A stretch of 60,851 nucleotides of DNA from an uncultured Pseudoclavibacter sp. (GCA_946221025.1 CAMIMS010000008.1:1-60851), one strand, 5' to 3'. Shown: positions 27,550 to 37,130, counted from the first letter of the stretch. A program made the numbers and translations. The notes: generated by a model not told the origin, from the letters alone.

Positions 27550-29732
27550 GAGTCACTGGAGTTTCCATCGCGGGGTTTGGCGGAGTCTCGGGCGAGGTTG
27601 ACATCGACCTTGACGCAGACGTGGTGATCGTCGTTGGCGCGAATGGGTATGGCAAGACGACAATCTGCAACGCGATTTCATGGGCGATCTCGGGCAAGAC
27701 CACCAGCACGCAGGGACCCCGGAACCTTTACAGCAAGTCGGGAACTACGACGGTTGAGTTGCGAACCGACTTCGACGGTGACGATGTTGTCATCACGAGG
27801 TCGTTGGAGAACCCGGGCGAGACCGACGCCAAGAAACTTCGCGCTCCACTTCGAGTGCGCGTTAACGAAGCGTCACTTCGTGGTGCGGATGCGGAGGTCT
27901 GGCTCCGCCAGAATCTCGCGGGCACGGATACCAACGAAGACTTCGCCACATTGGCACAGTCGTTCGTGGACTCGATCTACTTGAAGCAGGAGTCGCTACG
28001 GGAGTTCCTGACCGGACGCCAGGACACTGAGCGTTTCGATGCGGTCGCAAGCATGGTGGGTGCCGGGCGTCTACGAGAGTTCGCGGATGAACTCCAGTCG
28101 CACAAGCGAGCGTGGGTTCGCGCGGTCAACCAGGCTGACTCAGCGCTCGAGGGTGATCGCGCAAAGCTCGAAGACCTCGCAGCTTCGTTGTCCGTGCTTG
28201 AAACCGAGATCACCAAAGCAAATACGGCCGAGGTGATCGGCCGATGGCAGACATGGAGCAACGACGTTGAGGCGCTCGGCCTCGTCGCGACTACAGAAGC
28301 GAAAGAATGGGAGCTGAGCGAGAGTGCGCTGACAAAACTGCGTGCTGCCCTCAACCAGGAGCGCAGCACAATCGAGCAGGACGAAGCCGCCTTGCTTGCG
28401 GCACAGGCGGAACTGAACGTGCCGCTTCCCGAAAGTCCGGACGATGCTGAAGTCATCGAACTCGAACGTCAAGTTGCTGATCTGACGGATCAGAAGGAAC
28501 AGGTCGAGCACGACATCCAGCTACTTCGCGTCGCAGTTGGAGAAGCAGATGCCGTGCGTAGACAGGCATCCTCTATTCGTGAAGAGCTCGCAAGTATGGC
28601 GTCGATCCTGCTCCGTCACGTGGCAGATAGCTGCGCAGCCTGTGGTCAAGAAGTCGATCCGGAAGCGTATCGTCGTCGCCTCGAATCCATCGCCAACGAA
28701 ACAGAGAACGCCGCTCGCAGAGAAGGCGCTGAACTACAAAGAACAAAGCTCCAAGCCGCAGAGAAGCGTCTGGGTGAACTGTCCCTGCAACTCAAGACTG
28801 TCTCAGATCAGCACCGCGCCATGCTCGAACAACGCGCATCAGCACAAGCGGCGAAGGAGCATCGGGAAAGCAGAGTAAAGGAGATTCTGGCCAGCTTCTC
28901 TGATGATCTGCCTGACGCGTCAGCAGAGGCGGGCAGCGAAATCCAACGACTCGCATCTGAACTAGATCGTGTAGCGAGGCGGAAGTCTCAGATTGCGCGG
29001 ACATTGGAGGCAGGGCGCGAGTTCGATGCAGCAGCTTCACTGGACTCGTCGAAGACACGACGTGATCGAATCGAAATCGAGTCCAAGGCACTTCGCAGCT
29101 CTTTGGCTTCCAAGGAGCAAGACATTGCCGATCGGCGGCGCACAAATGACGTCGCTACCGCACTTCTTGATGCAGTGAAGTCAGACGCGGAGACGTTTGT
29201 TGCCGACCGTTTGAAGCAGTTGAAGCCTCTCCTGCGTCAGTTCTACGCAGCAATCGACCCCCATCCAACGTTCCGATCCGTTGAGATTGCCACACGCCAG
29301 TTCGGTGGGAAGCACCGACTCACGCCCATGCTGCGTGACGACGAGGTTCAGGTCGATGTCACGGAGCCCGGGGAGACGCTATCTACATCGCAAGCAAACG
29401 CGCTTGCCGTCTCCTTGTTCCTCTCGTTCAACCTCGGCTTCGCGCCTACTCACGTGAAGTCATTGATACTCGATGACCCGCTTCAGAACCTGGACGACGT
29501 GCACCTTCTCGGCCTCGTTGATCTGCTTCGCAAGATACTCCCTCATCGCCAACTGATCGTTACAACCCACAATCACGCGTTCGCCTCGTTGTTGGCGAGG
29601 AAACTTCGCCCGGTAAGCGAAGATTTCCGAACCACCTACGTCCGCTTCACGAAGTGGGACCGCAACGGTCCTGGTGTTGAGCAATGGGATGTCCCTGCGG
29701 AAACCAGCCCCCTGAAGCTTGTCGCCCCGTAA
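27546..29732 (+). CDS. Rad50/SMC-like ATPase with zinc hook (LmuB-like)
   Basis: A 728-residue ABC-type ATPase. Walker A VVGANGYGKTTICNAISWAI is near residues 30-50, followed by long coiled coils. A Cys-x2-Cys hook (CAACGQEVDPEAYRRR) lies near residue 362, then a second coiled coil. The signature-like TLSTSQANALAVSLFLSFNL is near residue 615 and Walker B LILDDPLQNLDD near 640. This is the Rad50/Lamassu LmuB layout, in which the dimer senses DNA ends or replication structures of invaders and unleashes the effector. The gene is clearly less GC-rich than the chromosome around it. Confidence 0.85.
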   Translation: MRVTGVSIAGFGGVSGEVDIDLDADVVIVVGANGYGKTTICNAISWAISGKTTSTQGPRNLYSKSGTTTVELRTDFDGDDVVITRSLENPGETDAKKLRAPLRVRVNEASLRGADAEVWLRQNLAGTDTNEDFATLAQSFVDSIYLKQESLREFLTGRQDTERFDAVASMVGAGRLREFADELQSHKRAWVRAVNQADSALEGDRAKLEDLAASLSVLETEITKANTAEVIGRWQTWSNDVEALGLVATTEAKEWELSESALTKLRAALNQERSTIEQDEAALLAAQAELNVPLPESPDDAEVIELERQVADLTDQKEQVEHDIQLLRVAVGEADAVRRQASSIREELASMASILLRHVADSCAACGQEVDPEAYRRRLESIANETENAARREGAELQRTKLQAAEKRLGELSLQLKTVSDQHRAMLEQRASAQAAKEHRESRVKEILASFSDDLPDASAEAGSEIQRLASELDRVARRKSQIARTLEAGREFDAAASLDSSKTRRDRIEIESKALRSSLASKEQDIADRRRTNDVATALLDAVKSDAETFVADRLKQLKPLLRQFYAAIDPHPTFRSVEIATRQFGGKHRLTPMLRDDEVQVDVTEPGETLSTSQANALAVSLFLSFNLGFAPTHVKSLILDDPLQNLDDVHLLGLVDLLRKILPHRQLIVTTHNHAFASLLARKLRPVSEDFRTTYVRFTKWDRNGPGVEQWDVPAETSPLKLVAP

Positions 29733-29796
29733 CTACCTCGGACAACCTTGCGGGTAAGGCTTAGGAGGATTTCGCTGACAGATCGGGGACCGACGC

Positions 29797-31557
29797 GTGG
29801 AGTATGAGTTCGAAGAGACGCATTCAGTGCGGATCGGTGCGCTCCTGGATAACCATGCTCATGGTGCGAGCGACACTACCGAGATTTGGACGAGGTCCTG
29901 GTCGGATGCGGACTATGGATCACTGGCTGACCCGGTCCGACTCGAGTTCGACTTCCTTTTCGGCGTCGAGCTCCAAGAGGACTTCACAACTGCAGGGTCC
30001 GTTGCGTTAGAGGAATCAAATGTCAGAGCGACCGCCACCCGCCCGTTTGCCGCGACCCCGGAGGCAGCTTGGCTACTTCGCGAAGCACTGCTGAGTTCGG
30101 TTTCGGACCACATGGTTCGTGCTCACCTCGCTGATCTGATCCTTAGCGGAAGGCGGGACGCTTCGCCTGCACACGCAGAAGCGACCGTTGAGCACTATCG
30201 AACCTGCGCGAGAGATGACGGCCTCGAACCAGGGCGCCGGGCGATATCACTTGCGAGAGCTAACACGATCGCGCGAAGCCGCCGAATGACGACCGAGGCC
30301 TCCGTGCGAGAGCAGGCACTGAAACTCGCCCGAGAAATGCTCACTCTCGGCCACAGCCACGCCGCGCTGACTCTGTTCGCTCTCTTGAGCGTTCCGGCTA
30401 GAGATGGCTCCACAGCTTCTTCGGAGCGAATCGAAGTTCGAGAGTCCCTCCGAGGAATCGCTGCGACAGCGCCCGAGTTCATCGATGAGATCGTCAGGTT
30501 GCTCCATCTGGCGGCAGAGAGTGAAGAGGACCAGACAGCGGCCGCGCGACTCCACATTTCCTGGTATCTCGATAACGCACGGGGCGAGACCAACGGGCTA
30601 CGAAAGGTCTACTTCGGGTACGAGGCAATGCAACTGGCAGAGAGGTACGCGCAGTTCGATCTCCGAGACGACGCAGCCGTCTTTCTTCAGGCTGCAGGCG
30701 AAGATGTCGAGTTGCAGACGTTTGAGCACGACTTACCTATTTCGAGGAACCATCTTCGACGTCATCTTCGGAAGTACCGGCATGCGCGTGATTGGCGTGA
30801 TGCTTACCGAGTATTTCTCGCTGGGGCAGCGCCGACCGGTGATCACGCAAGGAACGTGACAGAAGCAGAGACCGGGCGTCAGGGTTTGCTGTCGTTGGTG
30901 AGCAACATCTCTCTTGGACCCTTGAACCTGCCCACCCGAACAGGTGCCAGTGCTGAAGAAGAGCAACTTCATCGGATCGAAGGCAGCAACATCGGTACGA
31001 TGGCGAGCATTCTCGCGCTCGAACTTGAGCACATTGATTCGAGATTCGACAGCCCCAGCCGTGAAGAGTTCGCCAACTGGTTCGCCGGCATCTTTGCTTG
31101 TGATCCGGTTCTATCGGAGCAGCTTGCTGACGCTCAGAAGCGCCATTGGGAAAGAGACTTTACCGGAGCGTCCCTTGTGTGCCTGCCCCTCATTGAGGCC
31201 GCGGCCCGGGGCCTACTACTGAAGCTCGATGAACCGCTCTACAGAGCAGAACGAGGCGCAAGCCCTGGTCGATTCCCAGCTTTGGACTTCTACGTCCAGG
31301 CGCTCGAAGATAACGGCCTGGATGTCGACTGGGTTCGCACGCTTCGCGCCACCTTGCTATCCGACGGACTGAACATCCGCAACCTGAGCGCGCACGGATT
31401 CAAGTCTCGCTTCAACGAAGGCGAGTCAGCCCTTCTCGTGAGACTGGCTGGGTTCGCTTGTGCGCTCGCCGGCACGATCGATCACGCCGAGCTATCGAAG
31501 CCGCTCGTTCCAGTTCGCGCGGGTTTACGGCGGCGTATCGGATGGATCTGGTCTTAA
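29797..31557 (+). CDS. DUF4209-like protein with HEPN-type RNxxxH motif
   Basis: A 586-residue helical protein. Near residue 530 it has DGLNIRNLSAHGFKSRFNEG, which matches the conserved end of DUF4209 proteins and contains Arg-Asn-x3-His, the shape of a HEPN ribonuclease site (R-x4-6-H). The N-terminal 400 residues are alpha-helical and repeat-like. It starts 64 bp after the ATPase gene, on the same strand and with the same lower GC, so it probably belongs to the defence operon. It could be an accessory effector or an independent toxin. It is not part of the Lamassu systems I know. Confidence 0.6.
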   Translation: MEYEFEETHSVRIGALLDNHAHGASDTTEIWTRSWSDADYGSLADPVRLEFDFLFGVELQEDFTTAGSVALEESNVRATATRPFAATPEAAWLLREALLSSVSDHMVRAHLADLILSGRRDASPAHAEATVEHYRTCARDDGLEPGRRAISLARANTIARSRRMTTEASVREQALKLAREMLTLGHSHAALTLFALLSVPARDGSTASSERIEVRESLRGIAATAPEFIDEIVRLLHLAAESEEDQTAAARLHISWYLDNARGETNGLRKVYFGYEAMQLAERYAQFDLRDDAAVFLQAAGEDVELQTFEHDLPISRNHLRRHLRKYRHARDWRDAYRVFLAGAAPTGDHARNVTEAETGRQGLLSLVSNISLGPLNLPTRTGASAEEEQLHRIEGSNIGTMASILALELEHIDSRFDSPSREEFANWFAGIFACDPVLSEQLADAQKRHWERDFTGASLVCLPLIEAAARGLLLKLDEPLYRAERGASPGRFPALDFYVQALEDNGLDVDWVRTLRATLLSDGLNIRNLSAHGFKSRFNEGESALLVRLAGFACALAGTIDHAELSKPLVPVRAGLRRRIGWIWS

Positions 31558-31651
31558 GTCTCCTCGTTGCGGCTCCTGTTCCCTCCGGCGCGCAAGTGGG
31601 TGATCTTTCCTGACAGTTGGTGCTGTACGCACGCGCAGTCTTCGCAGGTGG

Positions 31652-32008
31652 TCATGCCTTTTGATCGACCAGCTCAGCCATGGCTCGCTGCTCTGCATGA
31701 GCAGCGGCTGCTTCCGATACACGGACGCTGGAAAGCAGGATCAGGCTGACCGGCCCCATGATGACGAACTTCATTGTGTTCCACAGGCAGAGGAGCACGA
31801 GAAGGTTGAGCCATCCGGGCCCGCCGTCTGCGATGAGGGTGGTGAGGGTGCTCGCGGCGAGGAGGTAGGGCGCGGCGAGGAGCATCGCGGGTACGCCCCA
31901 TTTGAGTCCTCGGCGGGTGCGGATGGCGTCGAGGAGGATGTTGGTGGGCATGTAGCGGCGCAGGAATGCGCGGGTGTGGACGCTGAGGGTCCAGAGTTGG
32001 CGGATCAT
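31652..32008 (-). CDS. Small membrane protein of mobile elements, downstream of the relaxase
   Basis: A protein of about 118 residues with two to three hydrophobic segments (LKWGVPAMLLAAPYLLAAST and FVIMGPVSLILLSSV). The N-terminus IRQLWTLSVHTRAFLRRYMP is familiar from actinobacterial plasmids and integrated elements, where homologues sit beside MobF relaxases and are often mislabelled sulfate permease. The inner ATG at 32008 is preferred; an upstream ATG at 32032 adds eight residues. It follows the relaxase gene on the same strand after 152 bp. The function is unknown, possibly transfer-related. Confidence 0.7.
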   Translation of the reverse strand: MIRQLWTLSVHTRAFLRRYMPTNILLDAIRTRRGLKWGVPAMLLAAPYLLAASTLTTLIADGGPGWLNLLVLLCLWNTMKFVIMGPVSLILLSSVRVSEAAAAHAEQRAMAELVDQKA

Positions 32009-32160
32009 GACGGGGTTTCCTCTCACATGCACGACGAAGTGTCGGAGGCGGTGCGTGTGTGAGTGGCCTTGCGGCCTGCCCCGAGGAGCGTCATATCAAG
32101 GAGAAATCCGCCTCATTATCAGGTTACGACGTACCGGTGACATTCGGAAGGGCAATGGGG

Positions 32161-35100
32161 TCACAGGCCTCGCCTCGCGCCCTCACGCCGCACGGTCCGC
32201 GCCGGGTCGTCGTGTCGTTCGGTGGCAGCGAGATCGCTGAGCCTTGCGAGAGCCGCTTTCGCTCTCGCAAGGTCGATCTTCTGCGCGTCACTGTCGGGTG
32301 CCGGGCCGAGCGGAGCGCGCGTGTTGATGCCGTAGCGGTCTCGGTACGCGGCCACGGTTCTCGCCTGCTGTCTCCACGCTGCCGCGGCTCGCGTATCAGG
32401 TGGCATGTCTCCGAGTGCGAGCGCCCATTCGTGACGCTCGGTGAGAGCATGGTCGAGGACGGCCACGGCACGTTGCTCGATCAGCTCGCGTCGCTCTGTG
32501 AGGGCTTTTCGCATCTCGCCACTCATGGGTCCTGCGGCTTCGGGGATGAGGCCGGCGATCAGGCGGGGTACCTTGCGGGTGCGCCCGGAACCGGCGGGTT
32601 TGGCGGTTGCGCGGGCGAGACGGTGATGGAGCACGGAGGCAATGTCGTCGGCGTCGACGAAGCTGCGCGCTGCGACCAGGCGCGGCATGAGGGTGTCGAT
32701 GTTGTGGTGGTTCGCTTCGGCTCTGCGGAGTTCGGTGGTGAGTGCGCCGAAGGCGTCGGAGTGGATCGTGTCTTCTGCTTCGTCCGGGGTGAGCCCTGCT
32801 TCGCGGATGAGGGTGGCGAAGCGGTCGTGTTGGGCTGCTTGCGCGATCGTCTCGTACTCGGCCGCGAGCTGCGCCACCGACCCCCAGGTTTCTTGCTCGG
32901 TGGTGATCGTCTCGTGCGCGGACAGCTCGGCACCGACGTGCTGCAGCACCCCGTAGAGCACGCTCCGTGCAGTCGAATCCGGATCATCGGCAGGATGCGG
33001 TGAGGTGTGACTGTCGTCGGGTCGGTCGGTGGCGACGTAGGCGAGATTCGCGTGCCGGCCGCGGGTCATCGCGACATACAGGTTCTCCCTCGTCGTGGAC
33101 GGATCAACAAGAACATGCGAGGTGTCGGTCGTGATTCCTTGCGCCCTATGCGTCGTCACTGCGTACCCCAAATCGACGTGATCCGAGACGTAGCCGGCCG
33201 GGAGGATCACGGTGCCGCGGCTGTTCGCGCGGCGTGCGGTGAGTGATCCGTCGTCTCGGATGTCGGTGACTATCCAACGGTCGCCGTTGCGCACCCATCC
33301 TCGCGGGGTGCGGAGGCGGCGGTCGTTCTTGCGGGTGATGATCGTGTCACCCACACCGGCACGGGCGTCGCTTTGGAGAGCGACTTCGCGGCGGGCATCC
33401 ACGGTGCCATCGAGGATGAGGTCAGCCCGGGCGCGCTGGTTCAGCGCGTGGACGGATTCGTTGGAGTCCGCGATCAGCACCGTCGAGGCGCCGGAGAGGG
33501 TGTCCGTGCGCCAGGCGGTGTAGGCGGCATCGATCATCGCCTCGGTGTTGCCGCCGCTGACGCGGTCATGTTCGGCGTAGGTGTCGATGGACTCGGTACG
33601 GCCGTGGCGGAGATCAAGGGAGGCGGTCTTCTCCCATGCATTGACGAATCGGTGGACATCGACCAGTTCCGGGGCATCGTCGCGGTCGTGCACGAGGAGT
33701 GAGAACGCGCCGCCGGCGGTGACGGATTGCAGTTGCGCCCAGTCACCCACGAGCAGCACCTTGGCCCCGACCTCTGCGGCGTGCGCCGTGATGCGATCCA
33801 ACGAAAGGGTGCCGGCGAGGGAGGCTTCGTCCACGATCACGAGCTGTCCCCTGCGGAACGATGCGCCAATGTCGTGGTGGTCTTGCCACCACTTCGCGGT
33901 GTTCTCCGTTCGTATGCCGAGATCGTCTGCGAGGACCTGCGCTGCGACCGCTGACGGGGCGAGGCCGCCGACACTGCCACGCCCGTGTTCCCGCTCCCAC
34001 CCAGTACGCAACGCGCGCATTGCTGTCGTCTTTCCGGCACCCGCCGGGCCAACCAACACATCGACTACACGACCTGAAATCGCAACAGCGGTGAGGGCTG
34101 CGGCTTGGTCGTCGGCGAGGAGCCTGCCGTCGCGATCTGGGCGACGGCTGACCTTCTCGATCACTTCGACCGGCACCGTGGGTGCGGTCATGGTGCGGGC
34201 GCGCTCGAGGAGCCGATCTTCTGCCGCGAGGATGGCCGGTGACGAGTACACCGTTGACGCGATCGGCCGGAACCTGCTCGTGTCATCAGAGCGGCGGAAC
34301 ACGGCCGGGCTGGACGCGAGCTCGGGCGGAGTCAGTCGCAGGGAGGCGTGTTCGGCGGCATCGACGACCATTCCCACGACGGCTTCGCGATCCCTCGTGG
34401 TGGCGAACCGGTAGGGCATCGTTTGGCGGGCAGCCTCGGCGGTGAGGTTCCATCGGCGCCAGGTTGAGCGCTTCTCACCGACCGCCTCGACCACAATCCT
34501 GCCTAGCGTGGCGATCACAACCAGCGGCACATCATCAGCGCGCAACAGCAACGGTGCAGCGTTCGCGGTGACGGTACGGGCCCAGCGGGTGGCGTCTTCA
34601 CCGAGCAGGTGCGACCCACGCTCCCGCCACTCACCGGTGAGGTCCGCGAGCGAACGAACCTGCTTCTCCGGCCTCGTCGCCAACGTTGCCTGCGCGCGGA
34701 GCTTGATGACCGTCGCAAGCGACGGTTGCCTGCCGTGACGGGCAACGTACTCAGCGATGAGCCGGTTCTTCTCCTGATCAATCTGCCGTGACCTGGACGA
34801 GAACTCCGCCACCAACCTCTCCGGCACCGTAGCGATCGCCCACGCAGGGTTGCGGTCACGCCCCATGACGCGGGCTTCCCACTCGACACCGAACGCGCGC
34901 GTGAGGTGGTCAGCGAACACGGCTTCGTGGAGTTCGGAGAGCGCGACGGTAGCGGCGTGCAGGGGTCGGCCGTCGAGAGAGCGCCATTTACCGTCGTGCA
35001 CGGCCTGCACCTTGTTCGAGATCACCACATGCGTATGCAGATGCGGGTCACCAGCCCGCGAGTCGTAGTGATCGAACGCGGTCGCGATCACCCCGGATAC

Positions 35101-35697
35101 ATCGGCTTGCGCAACAGCCCCGTTGCGGCCTGCGGCACCGACGCGGGTTGCGGCAACCTCGCGTTCGATGAACGCAACCATCTCTGCAACCGCCGCATGG
35201 TGCGCGTCCGCAATCAGCGATTGCGTGCCCGCGTCGGACACTGCCCACAACACTGATGCGGACTTCGGAATCGAGAACGTGAAATCGAACCCCGCAACCG
35301 CCTTCCGCGCGCCCCGTGCGCTCTCCTCAGCCTCGATTACGGCGACCGCCTCAGCACGCTCGGTCACAGGACGATCAGCGTCGAGACGGGTAGTGCGGTG
35401 CTCAATGCGCTCGGCCACCGTCGGGTACTTCCGATACGGCCTGCCGAGCTCCTGACTGGTCACCGGGTCAAGGCCCTGCCCGATCAGACGCTGAAGCTGC
35501 TCTTCGCTGACTTCGTCTCCCACAGCGAGCGCACCGTTACCGAGCACGGTTACGGCTGATCCCATCCACCGCCCGGGCGGGGTGCCTTCCTCGGTGTAGT
35601 ACCTCGTCAGCGGGGTCGAGAGTGCACGGTCGCCGTCGCTGGATGCGACGGTGCGCAGGAGGTACTTGTAGCCGTCGCCGGCGGACATCACCCGCAT
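32161..35697 (-). CDS. MobF-family conjugative relaxase with TraA-like helicase domain
   Basis: An approximately 1178-residue relaxase-helicase that would nick and unwind the element DNA for transfer. The N-terminal TrwC/TraI relaxase domain has YYTEEGTPPGRWMGS and the metal-binding three-His motif DPHLHTHVVISN. The helicase part has Walker A LVGPAGAGKTTAMRAL, Walker B LVIVDEASLAG, VTTHRAQGIT and YVAMTRGRHAN. ATG 35697 is chosen because homology begins at MSAGDGYKYLLRTV. An upstream extension of 91 codons overlaps the oriT-like region and looks non-coding. It appears intact. Confidence 0.92.
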   Translation of the reverse strand: MRVMSAGDGYKYLLRTVASSDGDRALSTPLTRYYTEEGTPPGRWMGSAVTVLGNGALAVGDEVSEEQLQRLIGQGLDPVTSQELGRPYRKYPTVAERIEHRTTRLDADRPVTERAEAVAVIEAEESARGARKAVAGFDFTFSIPKSASVLWAVSDAGTQSLIADAHHAAVAEMVAFIEREVAATRVGAAGRNGAVAQADVSGVIATAFDHYDSRAGDPHLHTHVVISNKVQAVHDGKWRSLDGRPLHAATVALSELHEAVFADHLTRAFGVEWEARVMGRDRNPAWAIATVPERLVAEFSSRSRQIDQEKNRLIAEYVARHGRQPSLATVIKLRAQATLATRPEKQVRSLADLTGEWRERGSHLLGEDATRWARTVTANAAPLLLRADDVPLVVIATLGRIVVEAVGEKRSTWRRWNLTAEAARQTMPYRFATTRDREAVVGMVVDAAEHASLRLTPPELASSPAVFRRSDDTSRFRPIASTVYSSPAILAAEDRLLERARTMTAPTVPVEVIEKVSRRPDRDGRLLADDQAAALTAVAISGRVVDVLVGPAGAGKTTAMRALRTGWEREHGRGSVGGLAPSAVAAQVLADDLGIRTENTAKWWQDHHDIGASFRRGQLVIVDEASLAGTLSLDRITAHAAEVGAKVLLVGDWAQLQSVTAGGAFSLLVHDRDDAPELVDVHRFVNAWEKTASLDLRHGRTESIDTYAEHDRVSGGNTEAMIDAAYTAWRTDTLSGASTVLIADSNESVHALNQRARADLILDGTVDARREVALQSDARAGVGDTIITRKNDRRLRTPRGWVRNGDRWIVTDIRDDGSLTARRANSRGTVILPAGYVSDHVDLGYAVTTHRAQGITTDTSHVLVDPSTTRENLYVAMTRGRHANLAYVATDRPDDSHTSPHPADDPDSTARSVLYGVLQHVGAELSAHETITTEQETWGSVAQLAAEYETIAQAAQHDRFATLIREAGLTPDEAEDTIHSDAFGALTTELRRAEANHHNIDTLMPRLVAARSFVDADDIASVLHHRLARATAKPAGSGRTRKVPRLIAGLIPEAAGPMSGEMRKALTERRELIEQRAVAVLDHALTERHEWALALGDMPPDTRAAAAWRQQARTVAAYRDRYGINTRAPLGPAPDSDAQKIDLARAKAALARLSDLAATERHDDPARTVRREGARRGL

Positions 35698-36003
35698 CGA
35701 AACCGTCACCAGCCGCCACCTCTCCTCACCCCGAAGGTGAGCCGCACCAACCGCTGTCGTGGTGACTTCTGAGGTCACTTTCGGACGGTGGCGCTCCTCG
35801 CTTGCAAGACGCGTGACAACTCGTGCGAGCGAACCGCGAAGGACTGAGTGGCGAAGGACTGAGTGGCGAACGTCGATGGCGGATATCTGCGTGAGGCTCA
35901 GTGACGGAATAGGCGCTGAGCCGTGTGCGGCCGGTGCACCTGGCTGGTGACCATCCCGGGGCAGCAGCACGACTCCGGGATCACTGTTCTAGGAGGCTCA
36001 CCC
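35698..36003. other. Candidate oriT region between the divergent relaxase and methyltransferase genes
   Basis: This 306-bp gap holds features expected of a transfer origin. There is a near-perfect 17-bp palindrome GTGACTTCTGAGGTCAC at 35762-35778, a 15-bp direct repeat (GCGAAGGACTGAGTG, twice plus a partial copy) at 35836-35870, and inverted arms GGCTCAG/CTGAGCC at 35895-35901 and 35916-35922. MobF oriTs usually lie next to the relaxase gene. The nick site cannot be assigned. The promoters of both flanking genes must also be here. Confidence 0.5.
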
Positions 36004-37116
36004 GTGGCAGACCTGCCCCTCGTCAGCCCGGCCACGCCACTGCGTGTCGGGTCACTGTTCTCCGGCTATGGCGGGCTCGATCTCGCCGTCGAAGAAGTCT
36101 TCAACGCCCGCACGATATGGTTCTCCGAGATCAACGAACCCGTCGCGCGTGTCTTCTCCCATCACTGGCCCGATGCGCCGAACCTCGGCGACATCACCAC
36201 TATCGACTGGGACACCGTCCCACCGGTGGACATCCTCTGCGGCGGGTTCCCTTGCCAAGATGTGTCGACTGTCGGGAAGATGGCCGGCCTGGCACCGGGC
36301 ACCCGCTCCGGCCTCTGGGGACACATGGCGGCAGCGATCGACGCGCTGCAACCCGAATGGGTCGTAATCGAGAACGTCCGTGGGTTGCTCTCCGCGCCCG
36401 CGATCCGCGCAAACCTCGAAGGAGACGATAATGAGCAACGCAACTTCAGAGATGCAACCCCCGACAGTGCAACCCCTCGCGGTGTGGAACCCGACCCGTG
36501 GCATCTGGGAGAAGCCGCAACTCGACCTCTTCGGGCAGCAGGAGCAGTTCTGGGAGACCTGGCCGACCTCAGGTATGACGCGCGATGGCTCGGTTTACCC
36601 GCTTCCGACATCGGGGCACCCCACCCCAGGTACCGTGTGTTCATCCTCGCCCACCGCACTCTTCCGGACACCACTCGCGTCGGACGCCTCACGCGGCGGG
36701 GAGAGTCTGCAACAGGTGAAGGAACGCCGGGGCACGATCGCGCTGAGTCATCAGATCATAGACCTCGCCCTCCACGGACCGAGCGGGTACCGTACCGAGG
36801 AACCCGAGAGCCTGTGGTCGTTGATCGGGCAAGTCTTCGACGCTGGGGACGATACGCCGAAGCCGTGACTCGATGGGAGCAGATCGCTGGCCGTGTTGCG
36901 CCCTCGCCTGCGCATTTGAGCGACGACACCGGCCCCCGTCCCGCACCCGCGTTTGTGGAATGGCTCATGGGTCTTCCATCGGGATGGGTAACTGATGCCC
37001 AGCATGGACTTACCGCAAATCATCAGCTCGCCGCACTTGGAAATGGCGTGTTGCCGAGGCAAGCGAGCGCTGCGATTACGGCGCTAATCGTGAGCTTGGT
37101 GCACGAAAGCACATAG
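36004..37116 (+). CDS. DNA (cytosine-5-)-methyltransferase
   Basis: A 370-residue C5 methyltransferase. It has motif I LRVGSLFSGYGGLDLAVEEV, motif IV with catalytic Cys (ILCGGFPCQDVSTVG), motif VI VVIENVRGLL, motif VIII GAPHPRYRVFILAH and motif X LGNGVLPRQAS. GTG 36004 follows AGGAGGCTCACCC, a strong ribosome site. No restriction endonuclease is adjacent, so it is probably an orphan, anti-restriction-type methyltransferase of the element. Between motifs VI and VIII a second gene is encoded in another frame of the same strand (36431-36868). Confidence 0.92.
   Translation: MADLPLVSPATPLRVGSLFSGYGGLDLAVEEVFNARTIWFSEINEPVARVFSHHWPDAPNLGDITTIDWDTVPPVDILCGGFPCQDVSTVGKMAGLAPGTRSGLWGHMAAAIDALQPEWVVIENVRGLLSAPAIRANLEGDDNEQRNFRDATPDSATPRGVEPDPWHLGEAATRPLRAAGAVLGDLADLRYDARWLGLPASDIGAPHPRYRVFILAHRTLPDTTRVGRLTRRGESATGEGTPGHDRAESSDHRPRPPRTERVPYRGTREPVVVDRASLRRWGRYAEAVTRWEQIAGRVAPSPAHLSDDTGPRPAPAFVEWLMGLPSGWVTDAQHGLTANHQLAALGNGVLPRQASAAITALIVSLVHEST
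36431..36868 (+). CDS. Gene nested inside the cytosine methyltransferase gene (overprinted frame)
   Basis: A 145-residue frame lies wholly within the methyltransferase gene. Its ATG is preceded by GAAGGAGACGATA, a good ribosome site that has no purpose for the outer gene. The product has an N-terminal WNPTRGIWEKPQLDLFG, then WETWPTSGMTRDGSVYPLPT, a pattern I recall from small actinophage and actinobacterial proteins found with cytosine methyltransferases. The outer frame meanwhile retains methyltransferase-like sequence (LGDLADLRYDARWLGLPASD), so both frames appear to be used. Function unknown. Confidence 0.6.
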   Translation: MSNATSEMQPPTVQPLAVWNPTRGIWEKPQLDLFGQQEQFWETWPTSGMTRDGSVYPLPTSGHPTPGTVCSSSPTALFRTPLASDASRGGESLQQVKERRGTIALSHQIIDLALHGPSGYRTEEPESLWSLIGQVFDAGDDTPKP

Positions 37117-37130
37117 TCGAAAACATCTGC

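Noticed and set aside
35698..35970. N-terminal extension of the relaxase gene upstream of ATG 35697
   Set aside because: The extra 91 codons have no relaxase homology, span the repeats of the candidate oriT, and the inner ATG coincides with the family's normal start.
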